From: Solenopsis invicta
Taxonomy: Eukaryota; Arthropoda; Insecta; Hymenoptera; Formicidae
NCBI RefSeq assembly: GCF_016802725.1
Contig: NW_024105284.1
Coordinates: 593,501-657,500 of the forward strand
Reading direction: 5' to 3'
DNA: 64,000 nucleotides
Shown: positions 1-11,372 of the stretch, piece after piece
Numbering within the stretch: the stretch's first letter is position 1
Layout: each line of letters starts with the position of its first letter
Position numbers and translations under genes: made by a program
Notes under the pieces: generated by a model
Told to the model about the DNA's origin: nothing
Database searches by the model: none
What the model saw: the letters and a program-made list of their open reading frames with translations, nothing else

Positions 1-379
1 GTTACGTAATTCAAGACATTCCCGGTTTTAACATTGGTCAAAAACCGTACAATTCAATTTTATCTCCAAATCGAATGAAATTTCATGTCAAACCGATAGT
101 GCCTTGAAAGAATCTCGACTCTAGTTTCCGTTCCTACGTTATAATACTCCGTGTTCGTACCATAGTTATGTAAGAGTTGTGATATTCCTGTTCTCAACAA
201 TCAGTATTCTAATTCCTAATATTTAGATTTAACTTTTGATATTAATATAGTTAATTGTAAGATTAATCGTAATATTATAATGTGATATTATTATAAGATA
301 TCCAAAATGCATTATCTTTTTTTTTTTTAGTTTTATATAGAAGTCTTTATCATATTATGTGATCCTTTCATACCAAAGT

Positions 380-900
380 TTTTTTTCAATACTTGTAAAT
401 CACTTGGGACGCGTGAATCAGGATAGTCGAGCTAAGTTATCGGCTATCTCCGCTAACCTCGGCTGTTAGTTCACGCTTCCACCGCTAGAGGCGCTAGTGC
501 AGCGCCATATTGTTTACGTCACAGCGATACTGTTCAGATATTGGCTCAGCGTCAGCCTGAGGCCCGGATTGGCTGCGCCGTGCGACCACCGCGCGCCTCG
601 CGCTCTCGAAAAGGAAACTTGAGCCAGCGGGTGCGTGCGTTCCGGCCGTGGTGTGCGACTTCGTCCCCGTCCGCGTGTTCAGTCGGGCCTGTCCGACATC
701 TTGCGTGATATAATGTATCGTGCCTACTTTTATTAAGCATTGTGTTATATGTATAACGTGTCTCTTGGCTTTGCTCAACACCTCGTGGTGATGCCCGTTG
801 TTTTCCCCTACCTCTCCTTTTGATCCAGGCATAGCCTTTGAAGTGTCTTCCAGACTTTGCCCTTCCAGGCGCCTCATTCAAATCCTCCTGACATTCTTAC
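380..900. other. GC-rich block of unknown origin
   Basis: A markedly GC- and CpG-rich block in an AT-rich background. It opens with a GCGTGAA/TTCACGC inverted pair (about 411-475) and ends near CTCCTGACA at about 892. Two overlapping minus-strand ORFs (494-877 and 552-881) cross it in different frames but resemble no protein I know, and the composition alone could keep them open. It may be part of an LTR or another mobile element, but I cannot classify it. From 1 to 380 I see only AT-rich sequence. Confidence 0.3.
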
Positions 901-989
901 AAGTCGATTTGTATCCGCATCGTAAAGTTATTCTCGATTAAAAATATCAGTTTATGAACCAAATTCTCATCATTTGCGGAAGGTTTTAA

Positions 990-1835
990 TTTTCTGCTTC
1001 AATATGAAGAAATCTGCGGCTGAGGCTCATTCTCAAATATTTATGGCGAGACGGCTATTAGTGAAAGAACGTGTCGTGAGTGATTCAACGCTTTAAGAAC
1101 GGTAATTTTGATATCAAAGACCGGCATGGCGGTGAAAGAAAGAAGGTTTTCAAAAATGCAGAATTGGAGACATTACTTCATGAAGACTCGTGTCAAACGC
1201 AAGAAGAATTGGCAGGATCATTGGGAGTGACTCAACGAGCCATTTCAAAACGCCTGAAAGTTATGGAAATGATTCATAAACAAAAAAATTGGGTGCCGTA
1301 CGACTTGAAGCCGAGAGATGTTGAACGGCGTTTGTTTGCTTGTGAACAGCTGCTTGAAAGGTAAAGACAGAAGGGATTTCTGTATCGCATTGTGACTGGG
1401 GACGAAAACTGGGTTCATAACCCCAAGCGCAGAAAATTATGGGGACTTCCCGGCTATACTTCCACGTCAACGGCCAAACCAAATATTCACAGTTCAAAAG
1501 TCATGCTCTGTACTTGGTGGGACCAGCTCGGCGTAGTGTATGAGCTGCTAAAACCATTTGAAACAATCACAGGCGATCTGTATCAAAAGCAATTAATAAG
1601 TTTAAGCTGAGCATTGATAGACAAACGGCCGCAATACAACGAGAGACACGATAAAGTGATTTTGCAGCATGACAATGCTCGACTCCATGTCGCAAAGTCG
1701 GTCACAAACATACTTGGAAACGTTGAAATAGAAAGTCCTACTCCACCCGCCGTATTCTCCAGACATTGCTTTCTCTGACTGTCACTTGTTTCACAAATTG
1801 TATAAGACTTTTTTGTCCCTTTTCATTTCCTCTAT
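990..1835 (+). pseudogene. Decayed mariner transposase
   Basis: A mariner-family DDD transposase in at least three frames. The helix-turn-helix half is recognisable at 1080-1364 (CQTQEELAGSLGVTQRAISK, then NWVPYDLKPRDVERR). After a shift, the first catalytic block follows as TGDENWVH and NPKRRKLWGLPG (1392-1610). The second catalytic Asp is in LQHDNARLHVAK (about 1660-1690), and the PPxYSPD-like end is damaged near 1745-1790. Frameshifts and stops make it non-functional. Conserved blocks are in the right order and spacing for one about 345-residue protein. TIRs were not found. It is a different mariner lineage from the copies at 19.7, 44.7 and 45.7 kb. Confidence 0.85.
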
Positions 1836-1880
1836 GTTCTCAAAGCGATAGGTTCCCTGTTCACGGACACCTTGTATATA

Positions 1881-3440
1881 CAGGGTAATTCAGAATAACA
1901 TATTGGTCCGCTCACTGGCATATTTGTAATCAAATTCTGAGACGATTTTTCCTTTAGTAAAAATTTATCCGAAACTTAGTTTTTAAGTTATAAGAAGGAA
2001 TAGTTAGCGTACGATGGGTCGAATACGAGTAGTAGACAGGAGCGGCGCGACTCACTGTTACACGCGGGTGTTTCCGTGAGGCGCCTGTTGCACTCAAATG
2101 ACACAACGATATGATTTACATTAATATAATTTATTAGAAAAATGTTGCAAATGCATGTTTACATTATTCGTTAAAAATTATATGATCTATAAGTGACTTT
2201 ATCAAGATAATTATCATTTATTCAAAATATTTAAGAATTGATTTTATCAAAATTTCTTCTACATTTGCAACATTTTTCTAATAAGTTGTATTAATATAAA
2301 TCATATTAATCAATATTTTTATTTTAAATTGCCGCGTTTTGACTTACGGTTTTAACCAATCATTCGACACTGTTATAACAACATAACCAATAACATCCAA
2401 TCGACTGCTTGCTATCGTCGAGTAAACACATCTTGTGTGATCGTAACGATCCTCTCCCCTCTTTTTCTGTCCCTCTCCTTTCCCTTCTTGTGCGTTTTAA
2501 TTTGCTATTTTTAAATTGCAAATGATATTTAAGTAATCCCATTTGCATTTTATTATTCGCGTACACTCATTATAATACTGTTGCGTCGCATGTGTCGCAC
2601 CTCCGAGATAGCAAAATGTGATAACTCACTCTAAAGTAAATCATTGTACAGATTAAATTGCTTGTTAATTGCTATTACGTTGCCTTTTATTTAATGCGAC
2701 GAAAATATTTTAGTCAATTTAGTATCAATATACTCAGTTTTATTGTCGAACAAATGTAGAAAAATTATTAAAGTCAATCTGTGTAATAAGTATAGCGTAA
2801 GTTGTGTTTAGAACTTGCCATTAGTATATTTTAAAAATTGTTTATAACAATCTGTGAGCAATATGACAGCAACATGTGAGCAACAATTCCCATTTATAAC
2901 TTGTAATAAGTATAATGCTGATAAGTTGTTGGAAACTTGCCGGTATTATATTTTAAAAATTATTGCTGGCAAGAACGTAATGATGAGAGACTCCCTCCTT
3001 CTGTTGTTTTGCTGACAACTAATAAAAATATTTGTGAGAAGTTGTCGACAACTTGCAATTATTTGGCTATCTGGGCTGTGACCGTAAACTTGAAGATTTC
3101 GCGGTCATCCCGGTATTTGACGGCCGGATGAAAGAGATCGACATTTGACAGGTTAAATATAGCATAATTGAAGTGACAGAAAGAGAGAGAAAGTTGAAAT
3201 GAGAATGTGTTGTCCATGTACTGTTGTGTCATTTGAGCGCAGCAGGTGCCTCACGGAAACACCCGCGTATAACAATGAGTCGCCCATGTCTACCATTTGT
3301 ATCTGACCCGTCATATGCTAACTATTCCTTCTTATAACTTAAAAACTAAGCTCCGGACAAATTTTTATTAAAGGAAAAGTCGTCTCAGAATTCGAATAAT
3401 CGCCAGTAAGCAGACCAATATGTTATTCTGAATCACCCTG
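1881..3440. mobile_element. Non-autonomous TIR element, CAGGGT ends, long arms
   Basis: The ends are CAGGGTAATTCAGAATAACA and its near-perfect reverse complement, flanked by TA, so a Tc1/mariner-type insertion is likely. The inverted arms are about 220 bp (1881-2100 and 3225-3440) and include the shared block CGGAAACACCCGCG. The interior has no coding potential. It holds a second, nested inverted repeat (about 2108-2153 against 2262-2307, sharing TTTGCAACATTTTTCTAATA) and about three degenerate tandem units of about 120 bp starting near 2783, 2903 and 3019. Confidence 0.82.
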
Positions 3441-4064
3441 TATATATAGTTAGTTAAATAAAATTAGACAATAGTTGTCTTTATCTAACTAACGTATAAC
3501 ACCGTAGAGAATCACGAAAATGCAACATTACCGACGCAATTGGCTACAGTTCAAGGTCCATTTTTTCGCGAAACATAGAGGTGCTTCAAAATAAAGTCGC
3601 ACCTGCTCTCAGGTTCCTCTCTGGTGTAATTTTTTGTGAGTAATCTTATTTAATAAAACCGGACAAAACATGTCCAACAGATCGGTTCGCTAATGTTACT
3701 CGCATACAATCTGCCTAAAGTTAGAATACTATAAAGTGCTATAGAGAAAGAGGTTTCTACGCAGTCTGCAATATATCATAAAACACATGAATTTTCAATT
3801 TTAAATACCTTCAGTTAAATTCATCAAAAATACCTCATATTCTCCTTGTTGCTTATTTTTTTTAAACGGAATAACAACGCAATAATTTTTTTCAATGTAT
3901 GACTCTTTAGCTTTAAAACGTCGTATTTTAAAGTCTTTTTGTTGTAAAGACATAATTTTTTTTTAAAGGAAAAGTGGATTTCTGAACAATTTTTTAATTT
4001 TCGCTTAATGGTTTCTTCTTTTTACCACACACAAATAAAAGACCTATGTCAGTCACAGCGGTTC

Positions 4065-4560
4065 TTGGTGCCGAATAATAATTTCCAATAAATTAGTCAC
4101 TGGAGTGATGAAAGTATGGCCCGGTAATAAGTGCATAAGTCAGTTTTGTTTAATACGCAGACCTTATTTTAGACGTTTTGGCACCATTTTGGGCCATCCT
4201 CAGCAATTGAAAAAAAAAAGTTTGATATCAATTAAAACTCCATAGCGAAGGAGTTGTTCAATGTGACTTTATAGTGTCCACACGTGGTTGGAACTGTCTT
4301 AACAATGTCGTCTAACAAAACAAGTTCGACACAGAGTATTTAATTTAAATTATGAGATCGTGTGAAAGATAACACAATTTTTAAAAACATTCCTACTAAC
4401 TGACTTAATTACATCTGCAACTCCATTATAAGAAACGTCCGGTACTGTGGTTCATTATCGACTGACTTATTATTGCGCAATACTTTCATCAGCCCAGTGG
4501 CTAATTTATTTTAAATTTTCAAGAGTAAAACTTCATGGAGCGAATAATAATTTTTAATTT
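4065..4560. mobile_element. Inverted-repeat element (MITE-like)
   Basis: Diverged arms at about 4065-4145 and 4460-4555. They share blocks such as AATAAATTAGYCACTG and TGATGAAAGTATKGC in opposite orientation. The arms are separated by about 320 bp of AT-rich sequence without an ORF. No target duplication could be assigned, so the exact ends are uncertain. Confidence 0.5.
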
Positions 4561-5184
4561 TTAAATGTTTATAATTTCCAACTCAAACTGCGCGCCGCAT
4601 ATTCGTCGGACTTGAAACACAGTCATAATAATATTAATGCTTTTAAAAGGATATGTAACATCTCCCTCCCCGGAAAAATTGTTAAGTATTCTATTGCAAA
4701 AAAATTTTCTTTTTTAACTTCATAATAAATCATACTTCAGCAATGCCGATTGTGTAGTCACATTTCTAAGATTTTAAACTCTCATAAAAAAGATTGTTGA
4801 AAAATATTGATTCAAACCAAAGTTACAGCTTCTCAAAGTTAAATCAACCAGACGAGAAATGTGTTAATTCCCCGGATAAAATGTATTTGAAGGTTAAAAA
4901 TTATTAAAAAATTTTTATAACGGCTTTATAAAAAGTACAATTTATACAATACTACCACTCACTTCTGAGATAGCCTTACCGAGGCTTTAATTATGCACGA
5001 TATTAAGCTGTTGCCGATTGCGCGTAATTAGACCTGCAACATTTTGTCTCAGAAACATTGGTATAATACGTTGATATCATATGAAACCGACAAGAAATAG
5101 AGCAATAAACATCGACTTGAAAATCTGGCCGAAGTTGCAAATCATGCCGACCACTGTATTAGAACATTGGAAAGATTTAACTAC

Positions 5185-5341
5185 CTTCAAACCAATCGAC
5201 TGTACCCATCTTATAACACGATCATTACTCCACACGAGTACATCTATATTGGTACCTTCTGCCACTCGTCTTCTCTCCTCTAATTGTTGTCTATCGTAAT
5301 TTAACCGTTTTAAGCAGGAAATGCCATACTGCAAACTTGTT
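5185..5341 (-). CDS. Liprin-alpha: Liprin-alpha exon E (end of SAM2, start of SAM3)
   Basis: A 157-nt exon with acceptor GTTACAG/AACAAG and donor TTGAAG/GTAGTT. The first base completes Arg from exon D. It then reads TSLQYGISCLKRLNYDR, closing SAM2, followed by a charged linker and DVLVWSNDRVIRWVQSIGLK, the beginning of SAM3. It ends in phase 0. The expected continuation (the rest of SAM3 and the C-terminal PDZ-ligand tail) was not found between 1 and 5184 on the minus strand, so the last exon(s) must lie beyond the left edge. The residues flanking the exon in a plain translation are intron. Confidence 0.92.
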
Positions 5342-5610
5342 CTGTAACAATATAAATAATATAATAATATGTGCAATATATTGTAACAATATATTGTAAT
5401 AACAGTATTGCAATAATTATAATATTGTATATCCATATAGCACAAAATATTTCAGTTACTATAACAGCAACTTCGCAATTCTGTAATATTACTGACAACT
5501 GACAGTGTTATGGCAATGCTGTAATATTGTATTCTATCCTGTAAACAACCAGATAATATTTTAGCAAATACTGAAATGTAATATGACATTGGAGCAACGT
5601 ATAATATAAC

Positions 5611-6493
5611 CAGGGTTGGGAATGTTACCTTAAAAAAATAACGTGTTATCGTTATCGTTACTGTTTGTAAAAAGTAACTCGTTACCGCTACCGTTACTGT
5701 TGCTTGGAAAGTAACGATTCGTTACTTTTTCGTTACTTTTTGGTGATGTTAAAATAGGGATTTTTTGACGTCAAAAAAATCTATTCAATACGTGATAAAA
5801 AGAAACATTGCATGTGTTTTTTTTTACAAAATCCGCACAGAAGGACATAAATACCTTCCTATATCTTTTCATGCCTTTATCTCATTCTTTCTTATGTCGT
5901 CTTCAATACACATGCAACTTCAGATGTTAAAGCATTTATGGCCGGTAATCATAGTAGATTCTTATTTCAAGATCATCTTAAGTAATGTCTTAAGATGCTG
6001 ATACGTTTCTCTGATTGGTTAATGTCATCATAAGATGACTTAAGACAATCTTAAATATAAGAGTGGACTATAAATACATGTACCATATGTCTCCATGTGT
6101 ACATTCAAGAATATGATTCTATCACTGAATATAAATTCTATCGCAATTGCGATTCGTAATCATATACCATATCAAATGATTATGAGTGATAATTAAACAT
6201 AATTGATCAATAAAAAAGTCTACGTTAAATTAATTCAATAATTAATAGTACTAATTAGCCGAATTCTATAAAACGCATGTTGGTTACCGAATGTAAAACG
6301 AGCATAAAATGACGCATTTTATGAAACATAGATACTGCCAGCTAAAATAACGAAAAATAACGGCTGAATTCCGTTACCATTATTGTAAAAATGTAATGAC
6401 GTTACGTTACGTTACCGTTACAGACATAAAAAAGTAACGCTCGTTACCATAAAAAAGTAACAAAAACGGTAACGATGTCACTTCCCAACCCTG
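5611..6493. mobile_element. hAT-type MITE with 8-bp target duplication
   Basis: It starts CAGGGTTGGGAA and ends TTCCCAACCCTG, and is flanked on both sides by the identical 8-mer AATATAAC (5603-5610 and 6494-6501), the hAT signature. The subterminal regions are full of short GTAAC/GTTAC repeats in both orientations (5638-5745 and 6380-6480), typical of hAT subterminal transposase-binding arrays. At 883 bp with only a 78-codon chance ORF it is non-autonomous. A smaller palindromic MITE (about 5938-6078) is nested inside. Confidence 0.92.
5938..6078. mobile_element. Palindromic MITE nested in the hAT MITE (copy 1)
   Basis: About 140 bp. Arms of about 40 bp run from GTAATCATAGTAGATTCTTA to the inverted form ending GAGTGGACTATAAATA, with CTTAAGATG/CATCTTAAG cores. 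A second copy lies at 54593-54716 inside another element, in the same orientation. Confidence 0.65.
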
Positions 6494-7007
6494 AATATAA
6501 CAGATGTTACACTCTATTTATATTATAGTAATATTATAATTACATATTTCTCCATTGTCATATTGCACTTCGGTGTGCTAGAAGGCTTTACTTTATATTC
6601 AATATAATGAAACTATCCAGCAAACATTTTATACCCAAATTCCAACGGAATTTTGTACCAAAACCGTATTCTACTGTGTCCGCAATAAGATGTCTAATGT
6701 AAACCAAATCTGAAGAACATATTAGAAGTCAAATTGAAACCAAATCCAGAACAGATTTGATAACAACAATGTGATGACTTTTGTCATCAATCATTTTTGG
6801 CATCAAACAGACCAAATCTGTTGTCAAATGCGTTGACAGAATGACATCAAATACAGATCAAATCTGATGTTTCCAAGAACAAAAATTTTTTTTTTTTTTA
6901 ACAGATTTTATTATTCTTATAGCTTAATCTGTATTCACTGTTTCATATATAACATTTTAATTCACTAATTACAATTACGCATTTTTACAAAATTTGAAAA
7001 TGCATGT

Positions 7008-7080
7008 CAGCGCCGGCGAGATTTGAACCTAAGATTTCGGAAAAACAACCTAACACGATAACATTGAGCTAATCGTACAC
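7008..7080 (-). pseudogene. tRNA-like relic
   Basis: Read on the minus strand, it has an A-box-like TTAGCTCAATG and, about 35 bases later, a B-box-like GGTTCAAATCTCG followed by a GCCGGCG acceptor-like end. The D and T stems do not pair properly, so this is a degenerate tRNA or the head of a tRNA-derived SINE rather than a working gene. Confidence 0.4.
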
Positions 7081-7519
7081 TTGTGATATCGTTAATAAAA
7101 AGTTATATTTGAAGTAAAGCTGATTTGAATCCGAGACATATTCACTTGCGTCTTGTATATCGCGCGAACATTCTCACTAATCCTTTAATTATTTAGCCTT
7201 AGATATTTTTAATATAAACTATATAAATAATTAAAACCTTTTCTTACCCATAGCCAGACCAGCCAAAAAATAACAATTAGAAATAGTATTGAAACATGAA
7301 AAAACATTATTGACGTAAAGAGCACGTCGCAAAAGTCAATTTTGCAATTAATTGTTATAAACAAATTGTTAAAAATGACTGTCGAGGAAAACTAATTGCA
7401 TCAATTAATTCATGGAAAAAATTACTAAAGAAACATATATGACACTTTCTAATTTATAGTTATTATAATTGTTATAAACAAATTAGTTGTATAATTGTTT
7501 TGATAAAGAGATAGTGGCC

Positions 7520-7631
7520 AAATTCCGTAAAGAGAGCGCATGATATGCGTAATGTAATATTTTATCCTTGTTTAACTTTGGATGATCAACAAAGATTACG
7601 TTATGTGCATTATGCTCTTTACGGAAATCTC
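7520..7631. repeat. Short hairpin MITE
   Basis: Arms TTCCGTAAAGAGAGCGCAT and its inverted counterpart ending CTCTTTACGGAA, separated by about 45 bp, give a 110-bp foldback without coding capacity. Confidence 0.55.
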
Positions 7632-8396
7632 AACTAATGTTGCATTCTTGTGTGATAAATGCTGACATTTTCGTAATAGCAAGATTGCTCACTATCTGCC
7701 ATCAATCTGTCAATCAATACATATAACAGATCTGTCTACTATCAACTTCCAGCGTCTGTCGTGTATTTTGACAAAGAAATAATGTTGCATTCTTGCGTGA
7801 AAATTGTTAAAACTTTTGCAATAGCAAACTTGTCTAATACTTGTTATATATTTGTCGTCAAAACTTTCAACAGATTTGCTTGCTTTTCACCGTTAATTTG
7901 TCATACACTCTGCCACCAGGGTTGTAGCAAATTTTGTAGAAATCTGCTAACAGTACCAGAAATAACAATGTATGCCATATGCGGACCAAAATCTGTTACC
8001 AACGTTTGCAGTTGCAAAAATGATTATAGGGGTATTGTATTGCTCCGCTATATGTATGTTGCAATAATCAATGCAATGTTGCATGTTACATAACAACTAT
8101 TTATTTATATTACAGATAAATAATTCGTTATTTCAACTTTATAAATAGAAAACTCTAGATTTACATCTGACCCTTAACTCACGTAATTATACAGACAGCA
8201 TACGACATCCAGATTTAGTGGCAATCTATTTCAACGTCCACAAACTTAATACAAATGTTTTAAAAACGTACATTATTCAATGTACAAACTATATTTACGT
8301 TTGGACATTTTAAAAATGGTCATGTTATGCAAAAACTTTTTTAAGTCTGCAAAAAGAGTTCTGCTTTCATTCTGGTAACAAAAATTTATTCGCGCG

Positions 8397-8397
<1 letters not shown>

Positions 8398-8445
<48 letters not shown>

Positions 8446-8508
8446 CGTGCGTGCGTGCGTGCGTGCGCGTGTGCGTGTGTGTGTGTGCGTGTGTGCGTGC
8501 GTGTGTAT
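8398..8508. repeat. GT/GC microsatellite
   Basis: Uninterrupted (GT)n changing into mixed GC/GT and GTGC steps. The minus-strand Thr-His reading frame across it is a by-product of the repeat. Confidence 0.97.
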
Positions 8509-9789
8509 TCACATTCGGTAAAGTTCAGTGTGTGTCATGCTTACTCATCAGAATCTAATTGAACATAATTGATTGACTCCAAAGATAAAAACCCCAATCA
8601 CATTTAAATGCTCGGCAAACAAGCCGGAGTTCAATGACATATCTATATTAAACTTTCTACAAAGTAACACCGAAATCTTTCATAGCCGATGTCTTGCTAT
8701 GAAAAAAAAAAAAATAAAATAGAGAACCCCTCAAAACAACTATTTCACTCTGTTTTTCTTACAAAAAAGTATTACTAGTTGACCAATTTATTACTGAGGT
8801 CAAGTGGTTTATTACTGGCGACTATTATTAGTCTTTTATTTTTGTATTTTAACTACTTTTGTAATTCAACTACTGACAAATGACTAATAATTAAGAGTTT
8901 TAGTGGTTCTTTCTGACACCCAAAGCACTGACGCATGTATTTCAATATTTGTGTCTATAATAATAAAGTACTGAAATATTGAAAAATCTATTAATTGAGC
9001 TCAGATATGAAGTACTGATAGAATGAGCAAGTAGTTTTCCTAGTAATTTATTACTTACAATTAGTCTACTACTTAAATACTGGTAAAAATGAGATTTAAC
9101 TATTGAGACAAACGTTAAAGTACAAAATTCATATATAATTAACTCTAAATTTTTTAATATCGCAAACTATTTCGAGAATATTTTATTTAATATAATAGTG
9201 AGATAAATGCATACCTCAAACGCGTTATGATTTGAATATCTTTTATATTTGAAGCAAAGGGTATGATATATCCAATATATAAAATAAGCTATAAAATAAA
9301 CAACAGGCAAAAGCTGAAAAAAAACAGACAAACTTATTTAATACTTTTATTTTTAGGTAAAACAAACAAAGTTGCAGCACATGCACAATTTTCTGTTATA
9401 TGATATTACATTACAATACATTTACACTGTATCATTTCGGGATAAATAGACACACATTCTGGAGTTATTTCTATAATGCTGCAGAAAATATCAGAAAAAT
9501 CATTAACTAATTGTAAGCGATATCAATAAACAGTCTTATTTATTAAATAAAGACGTGTATCTAAAATGCATTTCATATTGTTGGATTGAAGAGTCCTAAT
9601 TACAAGCGCAAGTGATACAGAAACCATTGTTTTGCCTTACAAACGCACAATGTTATTAACGCACTTTCTCGTATACGTTCATATCCTTCCACATGAATTA
9701 ATATGTTTGTATAAATAAATCTATGAAACAAGTTTATTTGTGGATGTATCTGTTCCATTAACAAATTTTCTACAGATACTTTTTGAGTT

Positions 9790-10110
9790 AATGCTATGTC
9801 ATTACTGTCATTGAGTTAATAGCCAGTATCAAGAGCTTTCCAAAACAGTATAAGTTTTTATTAAGTACTTTCCGAATTATAAGGTTTGAAAGTTACATTA
9901 TATTGTAATTTTCAGGCCTTATAACTCGGAAATTACTTAATAAAAACATATACTCTTTTTTAAAGCTTTTGATACCAACTGTTAGATAATAGAATCAAAA
10001 ATAGAATGTTTTATTTTAAAAAATCGATTATCTTAACCTGACCTTAGTGGCGCCACCCAAGGTCGAATCAATGATATTTTATGTCCCTCTTCGAACCCTA
10101 CTATTTTTAT
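9790..10110. mobile_element. Diverged copy of the 39.35 kb TIR family
   Basis: It contains the family's central inverted pair (TACTTTCCGAATTATAAGG and its inverse CCTTATAACTCGG) plus the GACCTTAGTGGCGCCA and CGAACCCTAC blocks in the same order as the right half of related copies at 18.9 and 39.4 kb. Terminal CAGGGTG sequences are lost. Confidence 0.5.
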
Positions 10111-10521
10111 TTAAAACATTTCATATCTTGTATATTTTATAAGATATTTCGATGCTAAAGTTAAAATGGACCCTCTATGTATCCAACACTTCTTAAAGCT
10201 CAAATAGAGTCCAAACATGTTAATAAAATACGATACCATGTCTATATTGCAGAACGTAATATTTGTCGTATTGGACAGCTTTAATAACGAGCCATCAAAT
10301 GAATAAAATAACATCATTAGGAGGTCAAAAATAATTTCGGTTGGGATTTGAGGATCTAAAAATTTATATATTTTTTTAATGTTATCATTATTATCTACAA
10401 AATTGTATATGATTGATAACTGGATGCGGATAGCCCAAAACCATCTATAAAAATAGGCGAAGTTCTTTACAAATTTGCTGGGATACTGCCGGAAAACTCC
10501 AAAACATCTTGGATAATACAC
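10111..10521 (-). other. Unrecognised 136-codon ORF
   Basis: An open frame unusually long for such AT-rich DNA, encoding an aromatic- and Ile-rich protein without motifs I can name. It has hydrophobic stretches, which AT-rich sequence gives easily. I could not match it to a chemoreceptor or any other family with confidence. It lies inside the 21 kb liprin-alpha intron on the same strand, and no splice sites support it as an exon. Treat it as probably non-coding. Confidence 0.15.
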
Positions 10522-10654
10522 AATTGTAATATTCGTACGAAAAAGAAAATACAGCTTACGAACCTTCTAATAAAACTGTAATATTGAAATATAATGTTTT
10601 CTTTTCAGTTTTCCAATTTGTATATTACTATTTTATTTTTAAAAAATGAATTAA

Positions 10655-10800
10655 TGCCGATGAGAGCCAACACAAGATGTTCGTGTGTGAATTAATGTAA
10701 TTAACAAATTATTATTGCAGTACAGACGTTTCGATCCTCAGTTTTGGATCATCTTCAGTGTAGAATTATTACTCCATTCCACATACGATGGTTAATAATC
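10655..10800 (-). mobile_element. PLE-type terminal relic (hammerhead-like core)
   Basis: On the minus strand, the sequence CTGAAGATGATCC - loop - GGATCGAAACG is followed about 60 bases later by CTTGTGTTGGCTCTCAT. The same two blocks, in the same order, recur at 21778-21930 (minus) and 52486-52605 (plus). The plus-strand copy follows the GIY-YIG end of a Penelope-like element, so I take these as PLE termini. No coding sequence is attached here. Confidence 0.45.
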
Positions 10801-11050
10801 AAACTTGTGTAGCGCATACAAAAAATTAGTATGTCCGAAGCCGAAAATAATGCAGTGCAATTGTGTAGACAATGTGAGTTTTTCCAATACGTTAAGTCAG
10901 CGTCGCTGCATAAAAAGATTTTTAAATAGTAAACGGTAAAGATCGTTGTTTAACAAACAGTAGCGGATGAACAAAGTAACAACTATTTTGTTTTTAATTT
11001 TCTAATATGTACCATAACTGTTTTAAATTACAAATTAAATTTAAAGTATT

Positions 11051-11303
11051 TGTTAGAAAGTTTTACGACTATCGCAGTGATTTAGACCAGAAAACACAAA
11101 GCTAGAGATGCGTGTTAATAAAATGTATATAATTCAAAGAATAACTATTGAATATAATAAATATATATGACAGGCGATACAAAACCATAAGAGGCTGAAA
11201 ACAAATTGAAAATAGAGTATAACAATTGCAATCTATATGCGATATACATATTATGGGATAAGAAGTCCCTATAAATTGCGCGCAACGATATCAATCTCCA
11301 ACA
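11051..11303 (-). repeat. Copia 3' LTR
   Basis: 253 bp with TG...CA ends, left-hand copy. On the coding strand it is preceded by a purine tract (AGGAGGAG). Confidence 0.95.
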
Positions 11304-11314
11304 CTCCTCCTATC
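11304..11314 (-). promoter_or_regulatory. Polypurine tract of the copia element
   Basis: The minus strand reads GATAGGAGGAG directly before the 3' LTR, the expected plus-strand primer site for reverse transcription. Confidence 0.75.
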
Positions 11315-11372
11315 GATGCATGCGTAATTACATTTAGTAATCAAACAAACAAAAAATTCTTTAATCATGATT

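Noticed and set aside
1..5184. Last liprin-alpha exon (rest of SAM3 and C-terminus)
   Set aside because: I searched the minus strand for the expected SAM3 continuation and found none; it should be outside the window.
8273..8512. Thr-His repeat protein ORF
   Set aside because: It is the translation of a GT/GC microsatellite.
10111..10521. Chemoreceptor-like membrane protein exon
   Set aside because: Hydrophobic stretches arise easily from AT-rich sequence. No receptor signature or splice sites could be identified.
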